From positions 496,001 through 560,000 of the forward strand of contig JAAOMT010000762.1 of NCBI GenBank assembly GCA_016748015.1: 64,000 nucleotides of DNA, given 5' to 3'. Under the pieces are notes generated by a model that saw only the letters and a list, made by a program, of their open reading frames with translations, was not told the origin of the DNA and ran no database searches. A program made the translations under genes and the position numbers. Shown one piece after another: positions 1-12,073 of this stretch (the stretch's first letter is position 1; each line of letters starts with the position of its first letter). The DNA is from Geosiphon pyriformis (Eukaryota; Glomeromycota; Glomeromycetes; Archaeosporales; Geosiphonaceae).

Positions 1-3000
1 CGAAAGTTTTATAAAATTAAAAGATATTTTAATACACATTTAGTTCCTTAATCATTAAAAATTTTCAAGATAATACATATTTTCAAAAGTAATCGCCCCA
101 AAACGATTCACTAAAATTCATTTAACAAAATATGCGGTTTTAATTATCTTTTATTTTTGATATTTTTTTTTAATTTTTAAATTATTAAATTCAAATATAT
201 TTTTCAATTATTTAATTAGTGAAATTTAGTATAAAAAACCTATTTTTAATTTTAGATAATGGCAATTATCAAAATCCATTCAAAATGTGAAAAAAGGCAA
301 AATCACGGTAAAAAAAAATCCCATTATCATTTCACATTTTGACATTTTCTCATACTTTAGAACACTCTTATAGAAATTTCTTGGGCTTGATTTGTTTGGG
401 TATATTTTTCAAAAACTGTAATCTTCAGCATTGTTTTGAGCCTTCAAATATCTAAAATTAAATTTGAATCAACCTAAATAGCAACTAATTTAAGTTTTTT
501 ATTATATTTTACTACCTTTATGGTTTGAACTTTACAAAAATTGACTTTGGTCTTAAAAAATTAGGCAATTTTTCAATTATGAAAAATTAAAGCTATAATT
601 TGAGATTGATATTTTCAAAACTGAGGTCGAAAACTAATTCAAAAATGTTAGCTGCAAAAATCTTTGTTCAGTGTAAACTTTAAAAAAATGCCACGGAGAA
701 ATTAGTAGGACTAATCTACTAAGGACGAACAAACGGTACAATCTATACAGGTTCGACACGTGACCGACACCGAAAAAACTATATTGAGGCCACTGTGTGC
801 TGTTGAAATATAAAAAAGTTAGTTTTTTCCGGAATTTCTGGCACGATTGGTCTGATGAACTCAAACGCTAAATTAAATATGTTTTCAATAATTAAATATC
901 CATATTTAATTAACAAGTTTGTCACAATATGAAGAAAATTTTGACAAAGTAAAAAATATTTATTAATTGCAATAAGAAATTTACTCTTCATATTTTTAGG
1001 TTTGATAACTGAATAATTATTAAACATGTGATCTTCTTTACAGTAGAATTCTTTCCTTTTCCATAATTTTATTGTGAGGCATCTCTCATTAAAAGCACAT
1101 TATAATTGTGTAATAACAAAAATAAAGCTTTTGGAGATGTATAATCAAAATACAATAATTCATAAAAATAAAGATTGGCTTAAATTGATTTTAAAATCTT
1201 TCAATAATTTTTATAGTACAAATTAAAATTATAGAAAAATATGTTTATTCACAAAAAACCAATTTTTTGTTTGAATTTTAAAAAAATTATCACCTTAAGC
1301 TTTTTAAATAAAAATTTATTACATTTAAAATTTTATAGTTTTTTATAAGAAATGATATGCTTAATTACTTTTTTATTTAAATGAACAAATTACTTATTAC
1401 TTTAATAATTATAATTTTTAACATAATAATTAAAGTTTTTAATATTGATTAATAATTTTAAAAATTTTAAAAAAATTAAAATAAACCATTTGAAATTTAT
1501 ACAATATTTTTATAAATTAAATTAATAAATAATGCAAGTTAGAGAATTAAAAGCAATATAAATTTAACGAAGAAAATATTAACAAAAAAATAAATTAAAT
1601 GTGTAAAAAATTCAATTAATGTAAATTATAATTAAAAAAAAATTGTAAATAAAAAAAAGTTTTAAGTTTTTAATAAAAAATAATATAGCTATTATAATTT
1701 TATGCTTTAACCAGCACTTTTAAAGTTTAATAATAATTAATAACATGATTTTTAATAGTTGTTTATTTAATAAATTATAAAATTAAGTTTCTTATTTCTT
1801 AAGCTAATTCTAATAAATACAAATCTAAGAAATAAAATATCAGTTCGATTCCAATCTAAAATATCAACAAAAAAAACTATACAATATTTGTAATTAATCA
1901 AATTGTAATTAATATTTTTTATATTCTTAGTAATAATCAAGTTAATAGCTAAAATAAAATTTTAATTAACAATAAAACTATTTATAAAATTAATAATTAA
2001 ATTCATAAATAATTTTAAAAATAAAATGGCTAAAATATGTAACATCAATAGTTAATAAATAATTGAAATAATTTAATTATTTATTTACTTAGTAATTAAT
2101 TTAGTTTTAAATTTTTAATTATTTAAAAATTTTAGTTAATAATTATTTTTATAAATAAAACTTTATTAATTATTGACTTTGTTTTTTTTTAATAAATATT
2201 TATTTGTTTTGATTATAAAAATGGTAATTAATATATTTTAACAAATAATTTTTAAATATAAATTATATATAAAATAAACAATAAAAAATACAGTTTATTC
2301 TTATGTTTTGTAATAATATTCAAAACCCAAATAAATTATTAAAGTCAATTAATATAATAATTAAGTATAAAATTTTTTAAGAAAGTTTAAAATACTTATT
2401 AAAAATTTTATATTAAAATAAGCAATATTGTAAAAAGTTTAATTAAAATCAAGTATATTTTTTAAATAAAAACATATTATTATCAAATTAATATGTAAAA
2501 AAATTATATAAAAAAATATTTTTGTTAAAACTAATAAATAAATTATTTTTTACTTTTATGTAAATTGGTTTGTTTTTAATTTGATTTTAATATCAAATTT
2601 ATAATTGGAATTTATAAAAATATTTAAATGTTAACTAATAATTTACTTAGTTAATATTAAATTGATTAAATAAAAATTATTGTTTTTGCTTAAGTTAAAA
2701 ATTTAATTAAAAAAAATTAATATAATTTAATTATCATAATATAAAAAATTATACAAATAATTATTTAAATTACAAAAAATAAAAATATTAATAAATATTT
2801 AATATAAAAAATAATATTAAAATTAAAATTACAAAATTCAATTTGTTTTTTTAAAATTATAAACAATTTGTATTTTTATTTAATTTTTATAATAAATTAT
2901 TAATTATTAATTTAATAATTAATTTTTGATTTTATTATAATATTAATAAAATATTATGTTTTTATTATTTTGAATTTGAAATTATATTAGCTAAAAATAA

Positions 3001-3090
3001 TATTTTATTAAGTAACCTTAAATAATACAATTAATTGTAATTTTCATTATGTTTATTTATCATATTTGTTATAATGGCTATTTTTAACTT
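1..3090. other. AT-rich intergenic desert, no gene seen
   Basis: Almost pure A/T sequence with stops in all frames. A slightly less AT-rich patch at about 630-870 has no recognisable coding content. The stretch 1560-1790 resembles 21,920-22,140 in the same orientation (shared blocks such as 'actataattttatg' / 'gctattataattttatg' and 'agttgtttattta'), so at least part of the desert is an old dispersed repeat of unknown type. Confidence 0.6.
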
Positions 3091-3215
3091 TTACTTGTTT
3101 TTTTTTGTTTTTTTTTTTACGAGTGCAGCCCAACCACTACCTAAAAACATATAATCGTACAAGATCCTATATTAAGTGTGGCTCATGCTTTTTATACACG
3201 TGACCAGCCACTTTT
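3090..3215 (-). mobile_element. LINE 3' end (3' UTR plus A-rich tail), minus strand
   Basis: Read on the minus strand this aligns with the 3' UTR that follows the LINE ORF2 at 63,620-63,757, and with copies at 45,655-45,785 (+) and 53,480-53,600 (-). It ends in 'gctgcactcgta' followed by an A-rich tail, as expected for target-primed reverse transcription. It is the least mutated of the four copies: it keeps 'gtcacgtgta' where the 63.6-kb copy reads 'gttatatgta'. No attached coding sequence is visible upstream (above 3215), so it is a severely 5'-truncated insertion or a remnant. Confidence 0.7.
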
Positions 3216-3580
3216 TACTTGTTTTATTTTTATAAATAAATTAATATTAATATAATTTAGATTTTAAAATAATGCAAACATAATATTTGTATAATAAATA
3301 TGTTCAAATTAAATATTTAAATAGCGTCTGTACGCAATAAAAAAAATATTTTATTTATTTTATTTTATATTTGTTGCTAATTTTGAAAATCATCCAACAA
3401 AACATAGTGAACATGTGACGTCATCAGTGGTTCGGTGATCAGATTTTTTTTCACAACACGACTTTGCTTCTTTTTAACGTGTTTAGCTGTTTGAAATGTG
3501 GCCGTCGTCACATGCAGGTCGGTCGCCATCACTCGGTTGTGAGTTAATAAGACAGATAGGTAGGGTACTCTCGGCACTCC

Positions 3581-3878
3581 TGCATCCACTTGGGTGTATG
3601 AGTGGCTATGTAGCGCTTCAACCTGTCTAGGGTCGTCGTGATAAAATAGTAGTCGAGTGCGTCTGTCCCGCCTGCGGGAATGCCTCGATGGCTTCTGTAT
3701 AGCAGCGCACCGGGAATAGTCAGATTTTCGGTTGTGCATTTTTTGCATGCCGGCGCTTCTGTATCCTCTTGGGTGCATAAGTGGCTATGCAGCGCTTCAA
3801 TCTGTCTAGGTTGTCGTGATAAAATAGTAGTCAAGTGCGTCTGTCCCGCCTGCGGGAATGCCTTGATGGCTTCTGTAT
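3581..3878. repeat. Two copies of a ~119-bp direct repeat
   Basis: Copy 1 lies at 3581-3700 and copy 2 at 3760-3878, roughly 90% identical, separated by about 59 bp. Each holds the near-perfect palindrome 'tcccgcctgcggga' and ends in 'ggcttctgtat'. The segment 3380-3940 is much GC-richer than its surroundings. Open frames run through it on both strands because it has few stops; I see no protein family in them. It lies directly upstream of the multi-exon gene starting at 3952, so it may be promoter or 5' UTR sequence, or a small repeat island. Confidence 0.85.
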
Positions 3879-3951
3879 GACGGATTGGCTATCACCGTGT
3901 TGTACCGAGCGATTATTTTAGTTTTTTAAAACTTTTCTGCTTCAGAACAAG

Positions 3952-6338
3952 ATGTTCAATGATTATTTGGCCTATCTCACGAATAATATCCACGACAAGA
4001 ACAAAAGAAAGCCACACGAGTTCTTTGAAAAATTCGGTTTTGGAGCTAGTCAAAGGGAAAATGCACAAAAGGCATATCGAGAAGCCGTGAATTACCTTGG
4101 TATCCACCGTGAAGGTCGCATCCGAAAAGTGGCAAAACAATTACAAGCAGACATGGAGGTATGCAAACATTATGTTTTGTAATTGCATTTATTTTTCGTC
4201 CTTGAAGCGCGAATTCATATGCATCTGTACAGACGATGTTTGAGTCTCGTTCTTGCCATGACTATTGGAATGAAGTAGAGATTAGAATGATCGAGGTACT
4301 ATTTTTGTTCATTCTTCCTAAATCCTCCCAGCACACTTACGTTGTCTTAATATCTTAGGGAAGCCACAAAATAAATATGACACGAGATGCTGCTGTAGGA
4401 ATGAGCCTAGCTTCAGAATCGTTAAATAATTCCATAAAGCGCAAGAGAAAGTCGAAGGAAGATGAAAATAAATCCCACGAAGCTAACACCGACGACATTC
4501 TCGATCATAAAGATCTCGTTAACGAGGTTGAGAGAGGTAAATTTCAGCTGTTGGAAGTCTCATCAGATTCTGACTAGTCCTCCTAAAGATAATGCTATAT
4601 TGGAATGTATTTTAGGAGAATACAATGAGGGGGAAGACGCTTTCGACGCCGATGCCGATACCGATACCAATGCCAATGCTGATGACGAAGCTCTGGCGCA
4701 TGAGGTAAGCATCAAATCAAACTTCATGCTAACGTTCATATCTCCTTTCATGATCCGAAAAGCCATTGATTTATCTATAGGTCGCTGAAGTCATACTGAA
4801 GTCACAATTGACTCTTGAGGATATTTGGTCGAAAGTTATGAATGAATTGGGAAAAGCAAAAATCCGAGTACAGTCAGTCTTTTTTACAATTAGCTCTTCC
4901 ACTGTTATAGAATGAGCATGAATGGTAACAATACTTCACTAAAGGTCAATTGAGGCACGAATCATCGATCTTTCCGGCTGGAAATCTGTTGATTGGAACG
5001 GAATCCTACACACTTCTGATCGTCACGACTTAATAAAAAAACAAGGCCATTTCTCTCAAGAGACAAAATACCTCACGATGTTCTAAAGATTATCAGGAGT
5101 CCACCAAATGAATTGGTGAATTGTTTTTATACATCATCCTGTAGTCTTATGCTGGTCATTGACTTTTTTTGTTCAATCTAGCAATGTGTTGATCATCTGG
5201 ATGAGTGGAAATCGAGTCTTTTAGAAATAGTAAATGAAGAAGATGCACAACTGGCGAGGAAGATGATCTCTTTTTAGTACGTTTGACACCACAGATGATT
5301 AAATTTGCTTTTGTGACACCTACGCAATTGATTAATGAGTTATCTTTAACAGTCAAAAGCAGCTCGGCCAAGTAGTGAATTTAATTTTAACGTCGACAAG
5401 AGAAAGGGATATCATTGTAAATGTCATTGTGCCTTTGTTGGGAAAAACGTTACAAAAATTCAACGTTGGTCAATTCAAATTGGATTGGTGTGTCGAACTG
5501 CATGTACTCTTGCTGGCATGATGTATCTGGGTGTTCATGTTTCGAAAATGAATATAATCATTTTGATCTATTAGGATTGAAAAAGAATGTACGGCAGTCA
5601 CATTATGGAAGCGCAAGTACATCAATACCGATTATACAATGCTGACAAATGATTATCGGAAGTTTGATCTCATTGTTGGAATGAGAAATTATGACATTGA
5701 ACTACTGCTCCTCGAAGTCGGCACAGACCAAGGTGGTGCAACGAGGACGAAATATCGAGTCGATCACACGAAATTGAAAGTCGCCTTAAAGGATTGTTTA
5801 GATGCATTGGTGCAGCAGCTGCATGTACCAAAAGCAGAACTCCACGGTATTTCCACGCTCGGGCTCCAGATTATCGGTAATAGACAGAATTTCTAATGTT
5901 TCCTTGTTCGAGGTTATTGAGATTTCAATTTTTCAATAGGCTCCACATGGATTATCTATGCGATGACATATGATCACCAATCGAAATTTTATTTCTTCAA
6001 TCAACTCCATTCATTTAGTCTTCCAGCCTCATTCGCCGATTTGGGTGACTTCTTGCCGCGTTTTATAGAGAATATGCTAGCGCTTCGGGTATGTGTTTAA
6101 TAGCAATGCATAGAATGACGTTTGTCAATAAGTCTGTTGTTTAACTTAATCGATTGCGCATCACTAGCACACTATGCTAAGTACGATTAAAAAGATCAAA
6201 AGTATCATGAAGGCAAGAGCAACAACTCCATCCCCGCCATTATCACCAATACATGACACACCTGATACACCTGATACACCTGCGATCAAACGGATGAAAG
6301 AGAATCCTTTCAAGGAAATGTTCAGAAACATTTATTAA
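3952..6338 (+). CDS. Multi-exon hypothetical protein, lineage-specific family
   Basis: Function not recognised. The spliced model has exons at 3952-4158, 4233-4295, 4359-4536, 4616-4704, 4781-4867, 4955-about 5021, about 5063-5115, 5182-5276, 5353-5487, 5575-5876, 5940-6088 and 6168-6338. All junctions are GT-AG and phases agree. Introns are 63-87 nt except 5022-5062 (41 nt), which may instead mark a one-base frameshift near the A-runs at 5035-5070. The N-terminus carries a small helical domain (FGFGASQRENAQKAYREAV), followed by a basic KRKRKSK stretch (possible nuclear signal) and an acidic Asp/Ala-rich tract. The C-terminal half has the best-conserved-looking block, with a core 'LLLLEVGTDQGG', then 'TKYRVDHTKLKVALKDCLDA' and 'WIIYAMTYDHQSKFYFF'. 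It ends in a Ser/Pro/Thr tail with three DTP repeats. The layout resembles hypothetical proteins common in Mucoromycota, but I cannot name a function. Confidence 0.65.
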
Positions 6339-6488
6339 ATGTCAAGTTCACTTGTGTGTGTATATCACCTCAATACAGTCAGGTAAAAATCGGAGTTTTT
6401 AATAACCATAATATTTTTATATGATTCACTGCTTGCTTAGGTATCCGGCACGCATTAATCCACGGAGTCAATAAAACAAGGTGTATAT

Positions 6489-6854
6489 TCAAGGCCAATC
6501 TTTCATATTTACACAACTTAGCAGTTTCTGCTTGTCAACGCGGTCATGACAACTGTCCCTGGTACACCTATTTGAGGACTTGTTGATTTTGTTGAATGCT
6601 TCAATAATGTATATATATATGTGTGTGTTTGTGAGGATTACGTACCGATTTCCCCGTATTGTTCGCCCCCCGGCCGTACTCTTCACTTGCAAAAGGTCTT
6701 CAATTTCCTCGATTCCCTTCATTTCTGCAACCTGTGGGACTTTAAATATTTTGAACAACTCTGTATCTGAGGCGTTCGCAACTTTTTTGTCAACTCTCCG
6801 TGACACATTTTGTCCCTCTGATTGGGGAATGAACAAGGTGAACACGTCTTTCAT
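6489..6854 (-). CDS. Small hypothetical protein, probably two exons
   Basis: An unspliced frame of 121 codons runs across the whole span. A better model removes an intron with a good donor (gtacgt, near 6647) and an acceptor ending 'aaatag' near 6571, joining GNR to CTRDSCHDRVDKQ in phase. The N-terminal part is mixed charged and helical (EIEDLLQVKSTAGGRTIRG). No family is recognised. The start at 6854 is the first ATG in frame, but a 5' exon could exist upstream because a plausible donor ('atgaggtaagc' on the minus strand) lies near 7045. It converges on the previous gene, whose stop is 150 bp away. It could be a gene fragment. Confidence 0.4.
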   Translation of the reverse strand: MKDVFTLFIPQSEGQNVSRRVDKKVANASDTELFKIFKVPQVAEMKGIEEIEDLLQVKSTAGGRTIRGNRYVILTNTHIYIYIIEAFNKINKSSNRCTRDSCHDRVDKQKLLSCVNMKDWP

Positions 6855-6859
6855 GTAGG

Positions 6860-9498
6860 TTGAGGACAGGAGCTACATCCATAGTGTCTAGCCTCGATTT
6901 ATGGATTTCAGCAAAAACGAACGGCACTTTCGATAAGTCAAGGTTTTGGTTATCTTGCCATACCAATACATCCTTGTGTTATAGCTTTCGAGCAAGGTTA
7001 ATGTGATGTTGAGAAATAATGCCAATTAGTTGCTTACCTCATTTTATTATTAAGATGTATCAACAGTGTTGCTTTTATATTAAAGTTTTCTGTATAGGTT
7101 AATTGCATGAAGATTATACAACCAAACAAATTATTGTTGACAATTTAAATAATTTGAATATATTGTATTATATTTATTAATATGTTAAATATAAGTAAAA
7201 CTTCATTTATTATACATATTGTATTTATGTATTAAAAATTCAAAAATTACTTACATATTCAATTTGCTTTTTTATTAGTTAGATTTAGTTATTTTTTTAG
7301 TTGTTAGTGTGCTATTTTGATTTACAATATTATAAATTTAGAATACTTGATTTAATAATTAAATTTTATGTTTACAACCAAAGAGTTTTTAATAATAAAA
7401 ACAATTGAATAAAAATTTTTAAAAACATTTTTTATATAACACAAAGCTAAAATAATTTTTAGTTGTTATTAAAGCATTTTTGTTTTTTGGTTAAAAATTT
7501 TTTTTAGTAAAAAATTTTTTTAATGTTTAATGTTTTTTTAGAAATTTAAGTTAAATTATGCAAAAACTGTGTTTTATTTATTGCTAGTTAAATTAATTAC
7601 TAAAAACAATATAAAACTGTTTTGTATAAAGTTTGTATTTTAAAAATTTTTGTATATTAGTACCAAAATTAAGCTTTTTTACTTTTTTTATTATGTTTAA
7701 AATTTTCAAGTCTGGTGTACTTTCAAAATTAGTTTTTTTCGGCCATAATGTTTTTTTTGAAGTTTTAATAAAATTATTATTGTTAAGTTAAAGCTAATTG
7801 ATTTGTAATAATATGTTATTATGTGTTTTAAATAATTAATTTTTATATGCAAAACTAGTGTCAAAATTTTTTTGATAGCCTAAAAAAAGTTATTGTTTCA
7901 AAAACCAAATTATTCAACCTTTTATTTGGGTGTATAAATTTTCAAATAAATAATATAATTGGCTAAATTAATGAATTAAATTTGTTTATTTTCTGTTTTT
8001 TTTTTACTATTACTTATATTAAAGTTTTAATTAATTGGCTTTAATTCATAAAACTTTATTGCTTAAACATATTATTTAAATTTAATTTCTTGATTTTTAA
8101 GCCTATAATAAACTAAAAAAAGGCTAATATTATTAAAAACTCAGATAAAATCTGTTAATCTGTATAACAAAATTGATTACAAGCAAATTGGCCTGGATTT
8201 TTTAATGTTAAATCAATTGGATGAAATGGCGAAAATTATGTTAAAACATTAAGCGCTTTGTTTAAAAATCCTGGCACAGCTTTGTTATATTAGAATAAAC
8301 AAGTAATATTTTAAGTGCAGTAAAGATTTTAATGTTTATAAAGCAAAATTGAAATCTGGTTGAAGTATTATTAAAAAGTGTGTTGTTGTAAAGTAATTTT
8401 AATTGGCCAAGAGTTTAATTACATGTAAAAGTGCACAAAGCATTATAAAAATATTGTTTACATATATATAATTTTTGTAAATAAAATAAAATAACCTATG
8501 CTAAGCTAAGAATATATATTTTTACATCTTTTGTATTATAATTCAATAATAACATTCATGAATATACAAATCAATGTTACTTTTATTACAGATTTTTATT
8601 ACAAGTAAAAAACATTTCCTTAACAACACTATTCTTACCAAGTGTCATTCTCTTTATTCTGAGAAAATAAAAAAGCATGAAAAAATTTTGATAAAGATTT
8701 TCTTTTCACCAAAGTAGAGAAACTTTTAATAAAGAAAAAACTGAGAAGAAAGATCAGATTCGTCACCAATGTTGAGAGTAGAATTTATTTATTTAAATAA
8801 TCAAGCGTTGGCAAAAACTACCCCAGTAATTATTGTCGAAGGCAAACTGCTCTTTAAATACCATATTTTCTAGCTAAATAATTCATTACTCCTGATCCTG
8901 TTAAACATTTAATCTGGAGCACTGAAAGGCAAAAAAGAAAAATGATATTTCGGCTATTCTCACAAAGTTCAAAAGGATTGCGGAATCAGTGATGCAGGCT
9001 TTGGAGTTTTAGTAAAGAAATTTTTTTTACAACAAATTAAACACACGGATCTAATCCTCACCAACAATAATTGAGACTAACTCAAGCAAAATGCTAATAA
9101 ATTAAATGAAAGAATATCAATTATGTGATTTAATCCCAATAATTTTGACGATAAAAGAAAGAGGCGAGAAACTATAAAGTTTTCTTGCGGCACCCGTATA
9201 GACTTTTGTTTCATTTTATTTCATGGACGGATCAAATATTTTATGTAGTTAAATTAGATCAAAACTTTAGAATTAAGTTACGATGTTTCCGCCAAACAGA
9301 ATGAATATAGAAGACGCATTTGCCATACCAGCGTGGGAAACCATCGATCACTAAATCTAGCTTCATCCGTATTCTTGTACATTCACATTGTGTCGAATGA
9401 TAAATAATGCATGTAGCTAATAGTCAAACAGTTTAACATTTTATCCTTTTAAACTTCGCCTCGATTTCTAAAATTTTCTTCAAGATTTTTAACGATAA
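6860..9498. other. Intergenic, AT-rich, contains an old repeat
   Basis: No gene seen. 7230-7660 is co-linear with 33,690-34,270 (see the repeat entries). The stretch 8640-9480 is less AT-rich and precedes the lipase gene; it probably holds its promoter, but I could not identify a clear TATA element. Confidence 0.6.
7195..7660. repeat. Dispersed AT-rich repeat, copy of 33,650-34,270
   Basis: Shares ordered blocks with 33,650-34,270 in the same orientation: 'cttacatatt' plus 'aatttgcttttt' near 7250 / 33,695, and 'aaaaacaatat' then 'ctgttttgtataaa' near 7600 / 34,220. Reverse-complement matches to 21,920-22,000 ('gcaaattgaatgtgtaag') show that the family also occurs in the opposite orientation. 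No coding relic recognised. Confidence 0.55.
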
Positions 9499-12073
9499 AT
9501 GATGTCTTCAAAAGATAAATTAATGATTGGTCAACTCGATAATGTGGCTTCAATAGCTCAGGAATCATTAAAAGAGGATAACGGTTTTAGTAGTGAAGAA
9601 AATGCTTACGACCATATTGTTGGAAAACCAATTGGTCCTTACATACCGATAGATCATACCGGTGACGTTAACCTACTTCACCCGGAGATGCTAAAGGAAG
9701 CAATTAAACAAATTCACTTAAAAGAAAAGCAGGAGCTTCAGGAAACATCGACTGCTATTCTACCAAATAATCTAGTTCAAACAATAACCCATCGTCGGCC
9801 TGATTCGGATCTTGCTGTGCAAATTACTAATCTCACAAATATGTCCATCAGGGGACTTGACTTTGCCGGATTGGTTTCGAAAGTTGCCCTGGAAGGCTTG
9901 AAAATATCCACGCGAGCCGGTTTGGAAATAGCCCGAGCTGTGACTGGCGTACGACAAGAGAGAATGGTTGCCAGGAGAAGAGATGGAGAGTCGAATGGAG
10001 CTGGGTAATTTATTATTTTTGCCTATTGACTTTATAAAGTTGGATGGAAACTTACATGATGACTTGGACGACTTCAATAAACTTGCAATTCACAAGTTAT
10101 TTTCTTTCAAGGCTCATTGATGCTCCGTCCTACTTATTACACCACACCCTATCATTAACTGAACAAATAGCCATGGCTGGGCTGGAATTCACCTCTGAAA
10201 CGATTCAGTACACAATATCCACGGTCGCCGAAAGCATGACAATAATTGATACTCTATTTGGGACAACGGATACAGCTAGATCTCTTACGGAATTTGTTGC
10301 CCTCGTGAAACGGGAATGGAATACGAACCAAGAAGTCGAACCAGGATTGATGGAGAACATTGGCTCATTCGGAATTTTTCGAGTAATTAAGGCATTAACG
10401 GCATGGGCAGCGATACAATATGTCACATCCGAAAGATGGGAAACAGAATTACATGGTTGGAAGAAGGTTAAATTGGTTGATCTTTACGATCTTTTGGATG
10501 ATTGGGTAGAAATTAACGATGATGGTTCCATATACGATGAATTTGGGTGGTTAATTGAGGAAGAAGAAGACGAAGAGATGGTGGTGATTAGCTCCAAAAA
10601 TAATGGGGCTAAAATTGTTGTTGGTGAACTTCTTCCTCATCAACAGGAAGATTCCCATTCAAGGAACTCAAGATTAGGTGATAAATTGTCAGAAGCGACA
10701 AAGCGTATCAGTAATCCCTATATGGAAGAATTCACCAATTACTCGGAGGAAGAAAAAATGTATGCTCTTCTTCACAATCTAAAGCGTTATTCCAAATTTT
10801 CCTCAACAGCTTATGACCTAAAAACCGCTATCTTGAACCATTTACCCTTTCACCGGCATCATACGAAGACACAACATCGAATTACATTCGCAAGACAAAA
10901 CCAGTTACCTCTTGAATCAATTGTTCACTCTTCACATTCTCATCCCCCTTCGGATGAAAGTCATTATTCACCTACTTATTACTTGATTCGGGATCATTCC
11001 TCGAAATCCATTATCCTTGCTTTACGAGGTACAATGTCGATTCATGATTTGATTGTGGATTTGTCGTGTGACTATATAGATTTTGTATTACCTGAGGATG
11101 TGCAGCGAGGTGTTGAAATCCCATATCAGTTACATAAAGGGATTTTCAATGCAGCAAAGATGTTGGCTACTCCTGGGAAATCTAGTGTGTTTGAGGCGCT
11201 AAAGAGAGAGATGGAGTTGAATGAAGATTATGGCCTTGTTTTGGTTGGGCATTCACTTGGGGCTGGTGAGTGTATTTTTTGATTCAAAATTGATTTTTTT
11301 ATAGTGAATTCAAAGAGATTCATATTTACAGGAGTGGCAAGTATCTTAGCTCTGTTATTATCTTCTCCAACAACATGCATGACAACACGATGGAGCAAAT
11401 TGCCATTAGGCCGTCGTGTCCATGCATATGCCTTTGCAGCTCCTTGTGTTATGTCTGCCGAGCTCTCAATTCGCTCTAAACCTCTAGTAACTTCAGTTGC
11501 CTATGGAAACGATGTCATTTGTCGCTTGAGCCTGGGCCATATCCTTGATCTTCGAAATATGGTTTTTTACCTCGGTAAAACAAAAGCAGAGAATGGGAGT
11601 GATTTGACCAGGAGCATTATCACCAAATTTCTCGAGTATCAATCGCAGATGGGTGAGAAAGAAGAGCTTGAAGAATACTTTTGGAAAATAAGAAGAGAGG
11701 TGGATAAGAGAATGTCTATGAAAAAACTATATCCTGCTGGACGGATTTATTGGATCATAGGCAAAGATAGAGTTCCATATTGCTTTGCAAAAGATGAAGA
11801 GAATAATGAGGATGCAGATTCGATGAAAGAAGATATTGGTCATCCTCAAAAGAGAAATGATCATACCAAATACAATGTTGTCGAAATACAAGATGTGGAA
11901 GAAATTTTTGGGGAAATTTTGTTTGCACCCACAATGAGTTTAGATCATTTGCCTACTGTATATGGTAAGTAAAACATTGGGAAAGCTCATGTCAGTTTTA
12001 ATTCACTTGAACATAAAGTTTACTAACATTCGATTTTTATTTCATTACAGAAAATGTTTTAAAAGGCCTGTAA
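9499..12073 (+). CDS. Class-3 lipase, sn-1 diacylglycerol-lipase-like
   Basis: Predicted alpha/beta hydrolase of about 795 residues in four exons: 9499-10004, 10040-11265, 11332-11964 and 12051-12073. The class-3 triad is visible: Ser574 in GHSLGAG, with the exon 2/3 intron splitting the Gly codon right after GHSLGA; Asp638 in VAYGNDVICRLS; and His783 in SLDHLPTVYENVL. The last exon is only 23 nt but is needed for the conserved His-proximal C-terminus; its intron has a canonical 'tactaac' branch site and 'ttacag' acceptor. 'ALRGTMSIHDLIVDL' supplies the oxyanion-side Arg-Gly-Thr. No signal peptide or membrane span is seen, so it probably acts intracellularly on acylglycerols. The N-terminal ~300 residues are a helical, acidic extension typical of large fungal DAGL-type proteins. 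The first intron is only 35 nt, or about 49 nt with an upstream donor; without removing it the frame closes at once. Confidence 0.85.

Noticed and set aside
634-1027. Two overlapping minus-strand open frames near the window start
   Set aside because: No motif, ordinary AT-driven composition and no neighbouring splice-consistent exons; most likely noise in intergenic DNA.
3377-3880. Open frames of 96-133 codons on both strands in the GC-richer island
   Set aside because: They arise from low stop density and from the duplicated 119-bp unit; the same unit is read in different frames, which argues against coding.
4462-4788. Apparent frameshift or separate ORF in the unknown gene
   Set aside because: A 79-nt GT-AG intron (4537-4615) removes the conflict and restores the phase, so neither a frameshift nor a second gene is needed.
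5277-5400. Overlapping ORF reading EDDLFLVRLTPQ within the unknown gene
   Set aside because: It lies in a 76-nt intron with a gtacgt donor; removing it joins ISF-Y to QKQLGQVV in phase.
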